A stretch of DNA of 37,650 nucleotides from an uncultured Paracoccaceae bacterium (GTDB lineage Bacteria; Pseudomonadota; Alphaproteobacteria; Rhodobacterales; Rhodobacteraceae). Positions 7,583-16,614 of the stretch are shown here, piece by piece. Position 1 is the first letter of the stretch; every line of letters starts with the position of its first letter. The notes under the pieces are model-generated. The model searched no databases. It had not been told where the DNA came from and saw only the letters and a list, made by a program, of their open reading frames with translations. A program made the translations under genes and the position numbers. Location of the stretch: NCBI GenBank assembly GCA_937883775.1, contig CAKZXZ010000191.1:1-37650 (forward strand), in the 5' to 3' direction.

Positions 7583-9463
7583 TCAAGCCGCCCATTCCCA
7601 AGGGCGCGTGAACGATCCAAGCACCTTGCCAAGCGCCGCATCATCAACCTCTCCGGTCTTCTCAAGATACGCCACCAAACCGCGCTTTTTGTCTTCTGCG
7701 ACCAAGGCAACCCGGGCGTTGATCCCAGCCTCTGACAAGGTCGCATCATAAATGCGCGTGATCGCACGCTTGCGCAGATCAGGCTTGAACACTTTGCCGA
7801 CGGCGGTTTTGGGCAGCTCGTCCAATATCTCGATATGGCGCGGCAAAGCGGCCCGCTCGTGGACTTTTTCCTCGGCAAATGCTTTTAACTCCGCCTCGGT
7901 GATCGTGGCGCCTGCAACCAGTTCGACATATGCACAAGGGATTTCACCCGCATAGGTATCTGGCTGGCCAATCGCACCGACCATGGCCACGGCCTCATGA
8001 CCGGCAAGGGCCTCCTCAATCTCGGCCGGATCGATATTGTGACCGCCCCGAATAATCAGATCCTTCGCGCGACCAGTGATAAAGATATATCCATCTTCGT
8101 CGATCCGCCCCAGATCGCCGGTGCGCAAAAAGATCTCCTGATGGAACAGGTCCTTATTCTTAGCGGCCTCAGTATAGGTCGAGCCCTCGAAGACGCCCGG
8201 GTTGTCGATACAGATCTCGCCAATCTCGTCAGTGGCACAGGCTATAGGACCGTCCGGCGTCTCTTTGAGGATTTTCACGGTGGTATGTGGGAAGGCAAAG
8301 CCGACTGACCCGATTTTCTTGGCGCCTGACGGCGGGTTGCATGACACAAGACAGGTCGCCTCGGTCAGTCCGTAGCCTTCGACGACACTGACGCCCGTGG
8401 CGTCTTCAAAACGGCGAAACAGCTCAAGCGGCAGCGGCGCCGAGCCTGAAAAAGCCGTTCTCAGACTGTCCACATTTGCGTCCACCGGGCGCTGCATCAG
8501 CGCTGCCATTGCGGTGGGAACGGTAATCATAAAGGTCACCTGCCAGCGTTCGATCAGCTTCCAGAAATTGTCAAAAACGCCGTCGCCGCGATAGCCTTGC
8601 GGTGTTGGAAACACCACGTGCCCGCCCGAAGCGATCATGCTCATCAGGATTGGATGGCAGGCAAACACGTGAAAAAGCGGCAGAGGGCAAATCACCACAT
8701 CCTGCTCGGTAAAAAGCAAACGATGCCCGACCCAACCGTTGTAAATCATGCCCGAATACTTGTGCTGCGCGACTTTGGGCATACCGGTCGTGCCGCCGGT
8801 GTGGAAATAGGCCGCCACCCGGTCACCTGCGCTGTCCGCAAAATCAAGCGCGGTGTTCTGCCGCCCGACAGCCTTGGCAAAATCATGCACCTGCGCCTTG
8901 TGACGCACCGGGTTCTTGGGACGGATCAAAGGCACAATGAACCGCTTGAGCCCGGTCAGATAGCGTAGCAGATCCACCTCGATCACATGCGCCACATTGG
9001 GCGCAAGGGCGACGGCCTCAGCTGCTTTTTGAGCAACGTCCGTCTTGGGAAAGGCCTTCAGCGTGACCAGCACTTTCGCGTTTGTCTCCCGCAGGATCGA
9101 GCCGATCTGCTCGGCCTCCAACAGCGGGTTGATCGGATTTACGATGCCCGCGATCATGCCACCGATCAGCGTGCAGGCCGTTTCGTTGGCGTTGGGCAGC
9201 AGATAGGCAACCGTGTCCCCTTCGCTGACACCCAGGCTGCGAAACAAGTTCGCGCATTGCACGGATCGGGCGTGAAAATCGGTCCAGGTCAGCGTCTCGG
9301 CCGGGTCCTTGACCCCTGATTGCAGTTGAAAGGTGACCGCAGGCCGCGCGCCATGGGCGTCTTTGGTGGCGGTGATGAACTGGTACATCGTGCTCGGCAC
9401 ATCCCGTGCCTCCCAAGCCATTTCGGCCTCGATGGCGGTCAAGTCTTCGCGCGATGTAAACAT
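7583..9463 (-). CDS. Acyl-CoA synthetase (AMP-forming, long form)
   Basis: This 626-aa protein is an ANL-superfamily acyl-CoA synthetase, which activates a carboxylic acid with ATP and CoA. Motifs in order are the phosphate loop YFHTGGTTGMPKVAQH, GYGLTEATC, the RTGDLG hinge, the A8 motif RAKDLIIRGGHNIDP, and PKTAVGKVFK carrying the catalytic lysine. The extended C-terminal tail is longer than in typical 540-aa members. The ATG at 9463 has AGGAG at good spacing; a GTG one codon earlier is also possible. It is monocistronic by appearance, with an inverted-repeat element upstream. A fatty acid or aryl acid substrate is likely but not identifiable. Confidence 0.88.
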   Translation of the reverse strand: MFTSREDLTAIEAEMAWEARDVPSTMYQFITATKDAHGARPAVTFQLQSGVKDPAETLTWTDFHARSVQCANLFRSLGVSEGDTVAYLLPNANETACTLIGGMIAGIVNPINPLLEAEQIGSILRETNAKVLVTLKAFPKTDVAQKAAEAVALAPNVAHVIEVDLLRYLTGLKRFIVPLIRPKNPVRHKAQVHDFAKAVGRQNTALDFADSAGDRVAAYFHTGGTTGMPKVAQHKYSGMIYNGWVGHRLLFTEQDVVICPLPLFHVFACHPILMSMIASGGHVVFPTPQGYRGDGVFDNFWKLIERWQVTFMITVPTAMAALMQRPVDANVDSLRTAFSGSAPLPLELFRRFEDATGVSVVEGYGLTEATCLVSCNPPSGAKKIGSVGFAFPHTTVKILKETPDGPIACATDEIGEICIDNPGVFEGSTYTEAAKNKDLFHQEIFLRTGDLGRIDEDGYIFITGRAKDLIIRGGHNIDPAEIEEALAGHEAVAMVGAIGQPDTYAGEIPCAYVELVAGATITEAELKAFAEEKVHERAALPRHIEILDELPKTAVGKVFKPDLRKRAITRIYDATLSEAGINARVALVAEDKKRGLVAYLEKTGEVDDAALGKVLGSFTRPWEWAA

Positions 9464-9571
9464 CACAATTCTCCTCCCAATGGCCTTTTTTACAGGCTTT
9501 CGTTGGGATTAGGATGCAGTTTGCCAGACAGGTCCGCAACCCGTGACGCAGCGAAAATACGAAGAGACAGT

Positions 9572-9664
9572 ATCGGTATTTGAAGACAAAAGAAGCCGAT
9601 GCAAGGCACAACTCCACCCTATGGCACATGCGGTAGAGTTATCTTCTTTTGTCTCTAAATACCG
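9572..9664. repeat. Long imperfect inverted repeat, element A
   Basis: The left arm (9574-9595) contains GGTATTTGAAGACAAAAG and the right arm (9643-9664) is nearly its reverse complement, with CTTCTTTTGTCTCTAAATAC. Inside, AACTCCACC pairs with GGTAGAGTT (one mismatch), so almost the whole 90 bp can fold as one hairpin. The element lies 33 bp beyond the stop of the ABC exporter gene. The first 24 bases of its left arm are repeated exactly at 22044-22067. It may be a terminator, an mRNA-stabilising element or a REP-like repeat. Confidence 0.8.
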
Positions 9665-9696
9665 GATGGCGCTACCAAAACCGATAGGCAGGCCGG

Positions 9697-11490
9697 TTAT
9701 TCGGCGGCAAGCCCTTCGGTAAATTGCAACCGCGCAAGGCGTGCATAAAGTCCACCTTGGGCGACCAATTCGTCATGGGTCCCGGTGGCGACAATTGTGC
9801 CGCTGTCAAAAACAATGATCCGATCAGCGCTTTTGACCGTGGCCAACCGGTGCGCCACTACAAGCGTGGTGCGCCCCTCCGACAATTGCTCAAACGCGGC
9901 CTGAACGGCTGCTTCGCTTTCCGCGTCCAACGCGCTTGTTGCTTCGTCTAGAAGCAAAACAGGCGCATCACGCAGGATCGCGCGGGCAATGGCGATGCGC
10001 TGCTTTTGACCGCCCGACAACATCACGCCGCGCTCGCCGACAAATGTGTCATAGCCTTCGGGCAAGGCAGTCAGAAACGTGTGAGCCGCAGCGGCTTTGG
10101 CGGCCGCCTCGATCTCGGCATCGGTGGCATCAGGACGGCCAAAGCGGATGTTTTCGCGCGCTGTATCACCAAAGATGATCGGCTCTTGCGGCACCAGCGC
10201 GATCTGATCGCGAAACGCGGTGCGCTTCATCGCGGTCAGGTCCGTACCACCAAGACGAACACGCCCCGACTGCGGATCAAAAAACCGCAACAGCAATTGG
10301 ATCACCGTCGACTTGCCTGCACCAGAGGGCCCCACAAGGGCCACTGTTTCACCTGCAGCAACCGTAAAACTGACCGCTTTCATCGCAGCCTGGTTGGGCC
10401 GCGCGGGGTAGCTAAAAGTGACATCTTCAAATGCGATATCAAGCGCGTCGCGTTGTGGTAACGCGATGGGCGCCACCGGGTCTTCAACCGTGTCTACGGC
10501 TGACAGCAATTCCATCAGCCGTTCAGTCGCTCCGGCAGCGCGTTGCAATTCAGACCAAAGCTCGGAAAGCGCAGCAGTCGAACTGGCGACGATACCTGCA
10601 TAGATGAGGAACTGCACCAATTCACCTGCGGTCGTTACACCGCCCCGCACATCCCGCGCACCAATCCACAAGACGCCCAAAATGCCCGAAAATACTACGA
10701 AGATGATAATCATCGTAATCAGCGCACGTACTGAAATGCGCCGTTTTGCAGAGCGGTAGCTGTCCTCGGTGATCTCTGAGAATTGCGCCCGGCTGGGCGC
10801 TTCATGGGTAAAGGCCTGCACGGTTTGCACAGCCTGCAGCGCCTCAGAGGCGTTGGCGGACGACAGCGCGATCAGATCCTGGTTTTCGCGGCTAAGCACA
10901 CGCAGGCGGCGCCCCAGAAAGAGGATCGGCAGGATGATGACCGGCACGATCAGCAAAACCAACCCGGTCAATTTGGCCGAGGTCCATAGCATCAGCGCAA
11001 GGCCGCCAAAGAACAAAAGGATGTTTCGCAAGAACCAGGACACCGAGGACGACACGACCGTCAGGATCAAGGTCGTATCTGTCGTGATCCGTGACAGGAC
11101 CTCGCCGGTCATCAAGCGTTCGTAATAGGCCGGGCTCATGCCGATCATGCGGTCAAAGACCGCTTTTCGAATGTCGGCGACAACCCGTTCGCCCAGCCGC
11201 GTCACAACGTAATACCGAAGCCCTGTCCCCAGCGCAAAAATTGCCGCGATGCCTATGGCTGCTGTGAAATAGGTATCAAGGATCGCAACCTCGCCCGATC
11301 CAAAGGCATCAACAACGCGGCGCGCGGCAATCGGCAGGATCAGCGACACACCCGCGGTCAGCAAAAGAGCCGCGACCGCCAATGCCAGATACCGGCGATA
11401 CGGCATGAAAAACGGCAGCAGGTTGCGTAAAACACCAACCTGTTTCGAACTCGCGCGTTCGTCGCTCTCTATCTTGGGTTGCTTTGCCAC
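9697..11490 (-). CDS. ABC transporter, fused permease and ATPase (MsbA/ABCB-type)
   Basis: This 597-aa half-transporter has about six membrane helices in residues 25-320 and a C-terminal ATPase. The ATPase shows Walker A GPSGAGKST (386-394), the LSGGQKQRIAIARA signature, Walker B VLLLDEATSALD and the H-loop VVAHRLATV. It should act as a homodimer exporting lipids or hydrophobic compounds across the inner membrane. I chose the GTG at 11490 (GVAKQPKIESDERASSKQ); a second GTG at 11586 would add 32 residues with no family likeness and reach close to tRNA-Gly. An inverted-repeat element follows its stop. The substrate is unknown. Confidence 0.9.
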   Translation of the reverse strand: MAKQPKIESDERASSKQVGVLRNLLPFFMPYRRYLALAVAALLLTAGVSLILPIAARRVVDAFGSGEVAILDTYFTAAIGIAAIFALGTGLRYYVVTRLGERVVADIRKAVFDRMIGMSPAYYERLMTGEVLSRITTDTTLILTVVSSSVSWFLRNILLFFGGLALMLWTSAKLTGLVLLIVPVIILPILFLGRRLRVLSRENQDLIALSSANASEALQAVQTVQAFTHEAPSRAQFSEITEDSYRSAKRRISVRALITMIIIFVVFSGILGVLWIGARDVRGGVTTAGELVQFLIYAGIVASSTAALSELWSELQRAAGATERLMELLSAVDTVEDPVAPIALPQRDALDIAFEDVTFSYPARPNQAAMKAVSFTVAAGETVALVGPSGAGKSTVIQLLLRFFDPQSGRVRLGGTDLTAMKRTAFRDQIALVPQEPIIFGDTARENIRFGRPDATDAEIEAAAKAAAAHTFLTALPEGYDTFVGERGVMLSGGQKQRIAIARAILRDAPVLLLDEATSALDAESEAAVQAAFEQLSEGRTTLVVAHRLATVKSADRIIVFDSGTIVATGTHDELVAQGGLYARLARLQFTEGLAAE

Positions 11491-11603
11491 GCCTCTTCCC
11501 TGTGTTCCGGCCCGTCTTTGGGCAAACCTTTTATCTTCGGTTGCCCAAAAATGTCGGCTTTCGCGGTCTAGGGTCAAGAGACGCACTGACGCGGTCGGCT
11601 TTT

Positions 11604-11677
11604 TGGAGCGGGTAGCGGGAATCGAACCCGCACCTTAAGCTTGGAAGGCTCTTATGATACCATTTCACCATACCCGC
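11604..11677 (-). tRNA. tRNA-Gly (anticodon TCC)
   Basis: This 74-nt minus-strand cloverleaf has acceptor GCGGGTA paired with TACCCGC, an encoded TCCA end, anticodon loop CTTCCAA (TCC) and T arm GCGGG-TTCGATT-CCCGC. It reads GGA/GGG glycine codons. The outer anticodon stem pairs are weak. It stands alone between the ABC exporter and the GT61 locus. Confidence 0.95.
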
Positions 11678-11811
11678 CCGACAGGGTAGCGGCCTATGAC
11701 ATCAGCTTGAGGGCGTCAAGACACAGCGCGCCCGCACCGTTTCATATTTCTGCCGTTTTGGTCTGGTTTTTGTTGCCTCGTAATCGGTTCGGCAATAGCC
11801 TGAGGGTTAAT

Positions 11812-12513
11812 ATGTCACGTAAAGATGACGAGCAGGTCATGGAAATCTCATACAAAAAGACGCCTGAGGCGTTTTTTTTCACGCCGGGTCTGGATGCCGG
11901 GCTGTCTGTGCTTTCTCCCCCTGACTGGACATGGCGCGAAGCCCATTGCGGCAACATCAAAGGCTATCCGATCAGCGCTTACGCCCATATCAACGAACTG
12001 ACCGCGACCCATATCCGCAACTATGACCGGCTGCGCAAGTTCAAGGCGCCCGTGACGTTCAACACTGTCCCTGTGATTGTCGACAATGTGCATTTTTCGC
12101 ACTCGTTCACCGGCATTGATGGCAAATGGGTGCTGAACGGTGCGTCGGGGACGCGGCTGCGCAATCGCTATGTGTGGAAAAACAAAGACCATAACCCCGA
12201 TATCGACGCAGACGTCATCGCGTATTTCAAAGCTTGCCACGAGGATCCTGAAAAGCACGCAACCTTGCCCGTTTTTGAGGGCGACATCCGTGATCTGGAC
12301 TTTGCCATCGATTGCCGCAACACGTTCAACTTTTATCATTTCCTGACCGAAACGCTATGCCAGCTCTGTTTGCTTGATGGCCTTGATTTTCGCGGGCAGA
12401 TCCTGATCCATTCCCCCAGTCAGGGGATGCGCGACTTCATTCAAGACTGGGTTGACGCGCTGTTTCCGGAATACAGCGACCAGGTCAAGTTCCGTCGCAG
12501 CCCCAAAAAATAA
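11812..12513 (+). pseudogene. GT61 (DUF563) glycosyltransferase, N-terminal part, ended by an in-frame TAA
   Basis: The start ATG at 11812 has GAGGG upstream. The 233 codons hold the N-terminal half of a family 61 glycosyltransferase, including the hallmark NFYHFLTE (about residue 173). The frame ends at TAA (12511-12513) after SPKK. The same reading frame then continues as DRVLSSFNLRHFYH, meets TAG at 12556-12558, and carries on into the C-terminal half. All other frames are also closed here. Both stops would be Gln codons (CAA, CAG) after a single C-to-T change. The gene most likely is a recent pseudogene. An earlier TTG in frame overlaps tRNA-Gly and was not used. Confidence 0.75.
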
Positions 12514-12570
12514 GACCGCGTTCTAAGCTCTTTTAATCTGCGGCATTTCTATCATTAGACGTCCGAGCAG

Positions 12571-13563
12571 GTGATGCCCTCGCTTGACCATCTGGCCCCC
12601 CGCGGCTGGATCTGGCGCCAACGCGATGCGGATCGGAACTCTCACGCGCTTTTAGCGATGAATTCCTATGATGTGATGCTGGCACGTCTGCGGGCCCGGG
12701 CGTTGGACAAGATCAAGGGTATGGAAACCGGTCACATGCCGCTCCGGTTCTGGGTGGCGCGTGCGGCCACCGGCAATCGCAACCGCGAGATGCGCAACGA
12801 AGACAAGCTGATCGAGGCCCTGCGCCCGCACGGCTTTCAGGTGATCTATTTCGAGCATCTCAAACCACTTGAGCAAGTGGCGATCATGGCCAATGCCGAA
12901 GTGATGATGTCTTATCATGGCGCAGGCTTTGCCAATATGCTCTTTGCAAGCCCCACCACCCACTGCATCGAGGTTGGAAACCTGCAATCTGCCCTGCACC
13001 GCTGGGGCGATTTCATGCCCCATGCGCTTGTCTCGGGATGTGCCTATCGTAACTTCTTTGCTGATTTTAATACCGATACGCCCGAAATCGTGCCTGATAT
13101 TCTGACCGAAGGTCTGGTACCTGTGGCTTTGTCGCTTGAGGGAGTGCACCGTCTGGCGCGCTATGTGGAATTACTGACCGCCGACGCAGCCATTCCGATG
13201 ACAGATGCGGAACTTCTCGCATCGGTCAAAATGCTTGTCACTCTTGGGGAACGACGGGCTTTGCGGATCTTGCTTGAGCCAAACAAGCATCGGTTTAAGC
13301 TTGATCCCGACCTGTGGGCCGCTTGGGCGCAATGCTGCGAAGAAATCGAGGATTTTGCAGGCGTGTTTGACGCGCTTTCACAGGTCTTTGCTGCGGCGCC
13401 GGACCGGTTCTGGGTGTTGGAGCGTCAGATCTGGTTGACCAAGCGGATTGAGCGCCTTGATCTGACACCCGGCCTTCTTGAACAGCACGCAGCGCTTTTT
13501 CCCAAACGCCACACGTCTTTCTGCGAAAAAATCCGTTGGTACAAACAGAAAAAATCCGCCTGA
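12571..13563 (+). pseudogene. GT61 (DUF563) glycosyltransferase, C-terminal part
   Basis: This is the downstream half, in the same frame as the N-terminal part. It begins around MPSLDHLAPRGWIW and contains the conserved C-terminal motif SYHGAGFANMLFA, which in GT61 proteins belongs to the nucleotide-sugar binding half. A helical tail of about 170 residues follows (for example LWAAWAQCCEEIEDFAGVF), perhaps a TPR-like extension. A GTG at 12571 or ATG at 12574 could start a separate product, but no clear ribosome site is visible and it would lack half the fold. It ends 11 bp from the convergent membrane-protein gene. GT61 enzymes usually decorate surface polysaccharide. Confidence 0.72.
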
Positions 13564-13574
13564 TAATGGCGCCT

Positions 13575-13964
13575 TTATTGTCCTGTGCGGAGCGACCGCA
13601 AAAACAGTCCGATCCCGCCGATCAGCAGCACCAGGATAACGATCAGATCAAACGCACTGATGCGGGCAAATTGCAGTGTGATATTCGAGATCACACCGAA
13701 GATCATCGCGACCAGCGCACCCCCTGCCAAAAGCCAGCCAATCCAGCTACGCGCATTATAAAAGATCATGCCGATCCCAAACATGAACGGGATCAGCACC
13801 ATGCCCGTCGTTACACCAAAGCCACCAACGGAAAACGCAACCATGCCAATGCCGAAAACCGGCTGCACGATGATGTTCTCTAGCAGCAGATAGCCGCCGC
13901 CGATCATCATGATGACGGCGATCAGAAACTGCCCTGTCCCCCCTTGTGTTCCGCCTGCACCCAT
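13575..13964 (-). CDS. Small multi-pass membrane protein, unknown function
   Basis: This 129-aa protein is mostly hydrophobic, with about four predicted membrane helices: LIAVIMMIGGGYLLLENII, FGIGMVAFSVGGFGV, WIGWLLAGGALVAMIFGVIS and FDLIVILVLLIGGIGLFL. The N-terminus is Gly-rich (GAGGTQGGTGQ). No catalytic or transport motif is recognised. It is convergent with the broken GT61 gene and lies 47 bp downstream of the SRAP gene on the same strand, so it could be read from the SRAP promoter. Confidence 0.65.
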   Translation of the reverse strand: MGAGGTQGGTGQFLIAVIMMIGGGYLLLENIIVQPVFGIGMVAFSVGGFGVTTGMVLIPFMFGIGMIFYNARSWIGWLLAGGALVAMIFGVISNITLQFARISAFDLIVILVLLIGGIGLFLRSLRTGQ

Positions 13965-14011
13965 TGCCCTAGCCTCCTACGCCTGCCCCAATTTTGCATA
14001 TACCTGCCGCG

Positions 14012-14659
14012 TTACACCGGTGCGATCAAGTCCGCACCCACGGCACGGTTGGAATTGACGGCAGCGCCAACCCGGTGAAAGGCAAAACGATCCTGGGGTG
14101 CCGCCACCATCAAACGCGCCGCTCCCTTGCCTTGCTCACCCAGCCAAAGTCCCCATTCATCATGCGTCAAAGTCACTGGCATCCGGTGATGAATAGCCGA
14201 CATCGCAGCATTTGCCCCTGTCGTAACAATTGCGCAGGTCACATGGCGCGTATCGCCCCGCTCCCAAACCTGCCACACGCCGGCAAAAGCCAAAGGGCCG
14301 TTTGCCGGCGCGATATACCAGGGCAGGCGATTGCCTTCGGCATCCTTGGTCCATTCGTAAAATCCCGTGGCCGGGATCAGACAGCGGCGCGTGCGACAGG
14401 CTTCTTGAAACGCGGGCTTTTGGGCAATCGTTTCGGCGCGTGCATTAATCAAAAGAGGACCGTCGCTGGGCGTCTTGTACCAGCGCGGGATAAAACCCCA
14501 GCGCATCGACACCAGCTTGCGCCCTGCAACAACCACCGCCACCAGATCGGTTGGACAGACGTTGTAATCAGGCACTTCGGGCAGATCATTGGCCGGACGT
14601 GCATCAAAGATCCCGGCGATCTCATCTGTTGGTGTTGTGGTCACAAATCTTCCGCACAT
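14012..14659 (-). CDS. SOS response-associated peptidase (SRAP, YedK/HMCES family)
   Basis: This 215-aa protein belongs to the SRAP family, which forms a covalent thiazolidine crosslink with abasic sites in single-stranded DNA. The start ATG at 14659 makes the essential Cys the second residue (MCGRFVTTT), as needed after Met removal; an upstream extension to 14785 would bury it. Other family motifs are MRWGFIPRWYK, INARAET, RRCLIPATGFYEW and HHRMPV, carrying the active-site Asn, Glu and His. It is divergent from the DUF952 gene with 72 bp between starts. No LexA-like site was recognised there. Confidence 0.92.
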   Translation of the reverse strand: MCGRFVTTTPTDEIAGIFDARPANDLPEVPDYNVCPTDLVAVVVAGRKLVSMRWGFIPRWYKTPSDGPLLINARAETIAQKPAFQEACRTRRCLIPATGFYEWTKDAEGNRLPWYIAPANGPLAFAGVWQVWERGDTRHVTCAIVTTGANAAMSAIHHRMPVTLTHDEWGLWLGEQGKGAARLMVAAPQDRFAFHRVGAAVNSNRAVGADLIAPV

Positions 14660-14731
14660 CCCTGATCTATACGCGGCTTGCTGGTGCTGTGAAACCTTGA
14701 CCTTGCCTGCGCACCAAGGCATGTCCACCCT

Positions 14732-15067
14732 ATGCTGATTTACAAGATTTTTCGCCAGCCCGAATGGGCAGCACTTGAAGCGCACGGCAGTTCAGAAGGC
14801 GCGCCGATTGATGTGGCCGATGGCTATATCCACTTCTCGACCGCCGATCAGGCGCGGGAGACCGCCGCGAAACACTTTGCCAATGAGGACAACCTGGTCC
14901 TTGCCGCACTCGAAGCTGACCAACTGGAACCCTTGAAGTGGGAGCCGTCCCGCGGCGGCGCGCTGTTTCCGCATCTTTATCGCGAACTCACCACAGCGGA
15001 CATCCTTTGGACCGCCCCGCTGACTTTGAAAGACGGCAAGCATGTCTTCCCAGATCTTGTCCCATGA
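14732..15067 (+). CDS. DUF952 domain-containing protein
   Basis: This 111-aa protein matches the DUF952 family. Typical segments are [15 protein letters not shown] at the start, [17 protein letters not shown] in the middle and [14 protein letters not shown] near the end. The conserved GYIHFS and FPHLY motifs suggest an enzyme-like or ligand-binding fold, but no reaction is established that I know of. Its stop overlaps the pyrD start by 4 nt (ATGA), so it leads a DUF952-pyrD-arsC transcript. Confidence 0.85.
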   Translation: MLIYKIFRQPEWAALEAHGSSEGAPIDVADGYIHFSTADQARETAAKHFANEDNLVLAALEADQLEPLKWEPSRGGALFPHLYRELTTADILWTAPLTLKDGKHVFPDLVP

Positions 15068-16110
15068 GCCTGCTTGAACAAATCGGCTTGCGCGCCCTGC
15101 GTCGCATGGACCCCGAAGCGGCCCACGGCATGGCGCTCAAAGCACTGAATGCAGGGCTTGGCCCCAAAGCGGGTCCCGTAACCAGCACACGCCTGCGCAC
15201 GATATGCGCCGGTCTTGATCTGCCCAACCCTGTCGGCCTCGCCGCAGGGTTTGACAAAAACGCCGAAGCCCTTGCCCCGCTCAGCCGCGCGGGGTTTGGC
15301 TTTCTTGAAGTCGGAGCCGCCACCCCGCGCCCGCAGCCGGGAAACGCCAAACCGCGCCTTTTTCGTCTCACAGAAGACTCCGCAGCCATCAACCGCTTTG
15401 GCTTCAACAATGACGGGATGGAAGCGATCTGCTCACGTCTGGCAAAACGCCCGCCTGCCATGACCATCGGGCTGAACCTTGGGGCCAACAAAGACAGTGC
15501 GGACCGTGCCGCAGACTTTGCGACTGTGCTGCGCCACTGCGCCGCCCACGTCGATTTCGCCACCGTCAACGTCTCATCGCCCAACACCGAAAAACTGCGG
15601 GATCTGCAAGGCAAAGCCGCCCTTGCCGCCTTGCTTGATGGGGTGACAGAAGCCCGCGGCGACACGCCATGTCCGATCTTCCTGAAAATCGCCCCTGACC
15701 TGACAGAGACTGAACTGGCCGAAATTGCAGAAGTCGCGACGGAGGCGAAGATCGACGGCATCATCGCCACCAACACCACGCTCTCGCGCGAAGGATTGCA
15801 AAGCACCCATAAAGCCGAAACCGGCGGCCTGTCCGGCGTGCCGCTGTTCGAAAAATCAACCCGCGTTCTGGCGCGACTTGCCATGCTGACCGATCTACCC
15901 TTGATCGGTGTTGGCGGCATCAGCTCTGCCGAGGATGCTTATACCAAGATCAAAGCGGGCGCCTGCGCCGTGCAGCTTTACACCGCGATGGTTTACCATG
16001 GCATCAGCCTTGCAGGCGATATTGCGCGCGGGCTGGATCAGCTTTTGCAACGTGACGGGTTCGCAACGATCGCCGACGCTGTCGGCACGGAAAAGGCACG
16101 CTGGACATGA
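15064..16110 (+). CDS. pyrD: Dihydroorotate dehydrogenase (quinone), class 2
   Basis: PyrD (EC 1.3.5.2) oxidises dihydroorotate to orotate in pyrimidine synthesis, using FMN and membrane quinone. The 348-aa protein starts at the ATG at 15064, overlapping the DUF952 stop. Class 2 features are the N-terminal helical extension [20 protein letters not shown], the FMN region [27 protein letters not shown], the catalytic-serine motif [12 protein letters not shown], and the late [15 protein letters not shown]. Its stop overlaps the arsC-like gene by ATGA. Confidence 0.95.
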   Translation: MSLLEQIGLRALRRMDPEAAHGMALKALNAGLGPKAGPVTSTRLRTICAGLDLPNPVGLAAGFDKNAEALAPLSRAGFGFLEVGAATPRPQPGNAKPRLFRLTEDSAAINRFGFNNDGMEAICSRLAKRPPAMTIGLNLGANKDSADRAADFATVLRHCAAHVDFATVNVSSPNTEKLRDLQGKAALAALLDGVTEARGDTPCPIFLKIAPDLTETELAEIAEVATEAKIDGIIATNTTLSREGLQSTHKAETGGLSGVPLFEKSTRVLARLAMLTDLPLIGVGGISSAEDAYTKIKAGACAVQLYTAMVYHGISLAGDIARGLDQLLQRDGFATIADAVGTEKARWT

Positions 16111-16451
16111 CAACCATCTGGCACAATCCGCGCTGCTCAAAATCGCGCCAGACACTCGCCTTGCTGCAAGCCCGCAATGAAGATGTGACGATCCGCAAAT
16201 ACCTTGAGGACGCTCCATCGGTGACGGAACTCACACTCACCCGCGACACGCTGGGCCTGCGCGCCATTGACATGATGCGGACAGGCGAAACGCTGTTCAA
16301 AGAGCTTGAGATCAGCAAGACCGCACCAGATGATGCACTGCTGAACATGATGGCGGCGCACCCGATCCTGATCGAGCGCCCGATTGTCTTTGCCAACGGG
16401 CGCGCTGTGATTGCCCGGCCACCTGAGCGGGTGTTTGATATCCTTGGATAG
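16107..16451 (+). CDS. arsC: ArsC family (glutaredoxin-type) arsenate reductase-like protein
   Basis: This 114-aa protein has the thioredoxin-fold ArsC motif [11 protein letters not shown] with Cys10 as the reactive residue, and the C-terminal [17 protein letters not shown], which in the E. coli plasmid enzyme holds arsenate-binding arginines. That enzyme (EC 1.20.4.1) reduces arsenate with glutathione and glutaredoxin. Length is slightly short but normal for chromosomal members. No arsB, acr3 or arsR gene is near and the gene is coupled to pyrD, so resistance is not its only possible role; some ArsC-like proteins (YffB/Spx types) act otherwise. Confidence 0.8.
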   Translation: MTTIWHNPRCSKSRQTLALLQARNEDVTIRKYLEDAPSVTELTLTRDTLGLRAIDMMRTGETLFKELEISKTAPDDALLNMMAAHPILIERPIVFANGRAVIARPPERVFDILG

Positions 16452-16463
16452 GGCTTACGGCAG

Positions 16464-16547
16464 GAGTATTCTGACAAAAATGAAAGCAAGCCCAGCCATT
16501 ACGGTTAATCAGGCACAACTTTGTCTTCATCTTTGCAATAAATACTC
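16464..16547. repeat. Long imperfect inverted repeat, element C
   Basis: The left arm (16464-16490) begins GAGTATTCTGACAAAAATGA. The right arm (16519-16547) read in reverse complement begins GAGTATTTATTGCAAAGATG and continues with GAAGACAAAG. About 19-20 positions pair with small gaps. It fills the space between the convergent arsC and MATE genes, 12 bp after the arsC stop. The layout GTATT...CAAA.ATGAA resembles elements A and B, but the sequence forms its own subtype. Bidirectional termination is plausible. Confidence 0.65.
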
Positions 16548-16614
16548 ATTTCCAACAGATCAAATCAGCCGCTTTCGTTAAGCCATTGATAAAACGTGAA
16601 CGCTGCAGGGACTA

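Noticed and set aside
11641-11811. In-frame TTG extension of the GT61 gene
   Set aside because: It overlaps tRNA-Gly and gives a leader without family likeness; the ATG at 11812 has a ribosome site.
12514-12570. Single frameshift in the GT61 gene
   Set aside because: Both halves are in the same frame, and the alternative frames between them contain stops as well. Two nonsense changes explain it better.
14988-15920. Long minus-strand frame antisense to pyrD
   Set aside because: Ser/Arg/Ala-rich translation without motifs, lying over an intact pyrD. A shadow frame.
16107-16451. Arsenic resistance island
   Set aside because: Only an ArsC-like gene is present, coupled to pyrD; no arsR, arsB/acr3 or arsH nearby.
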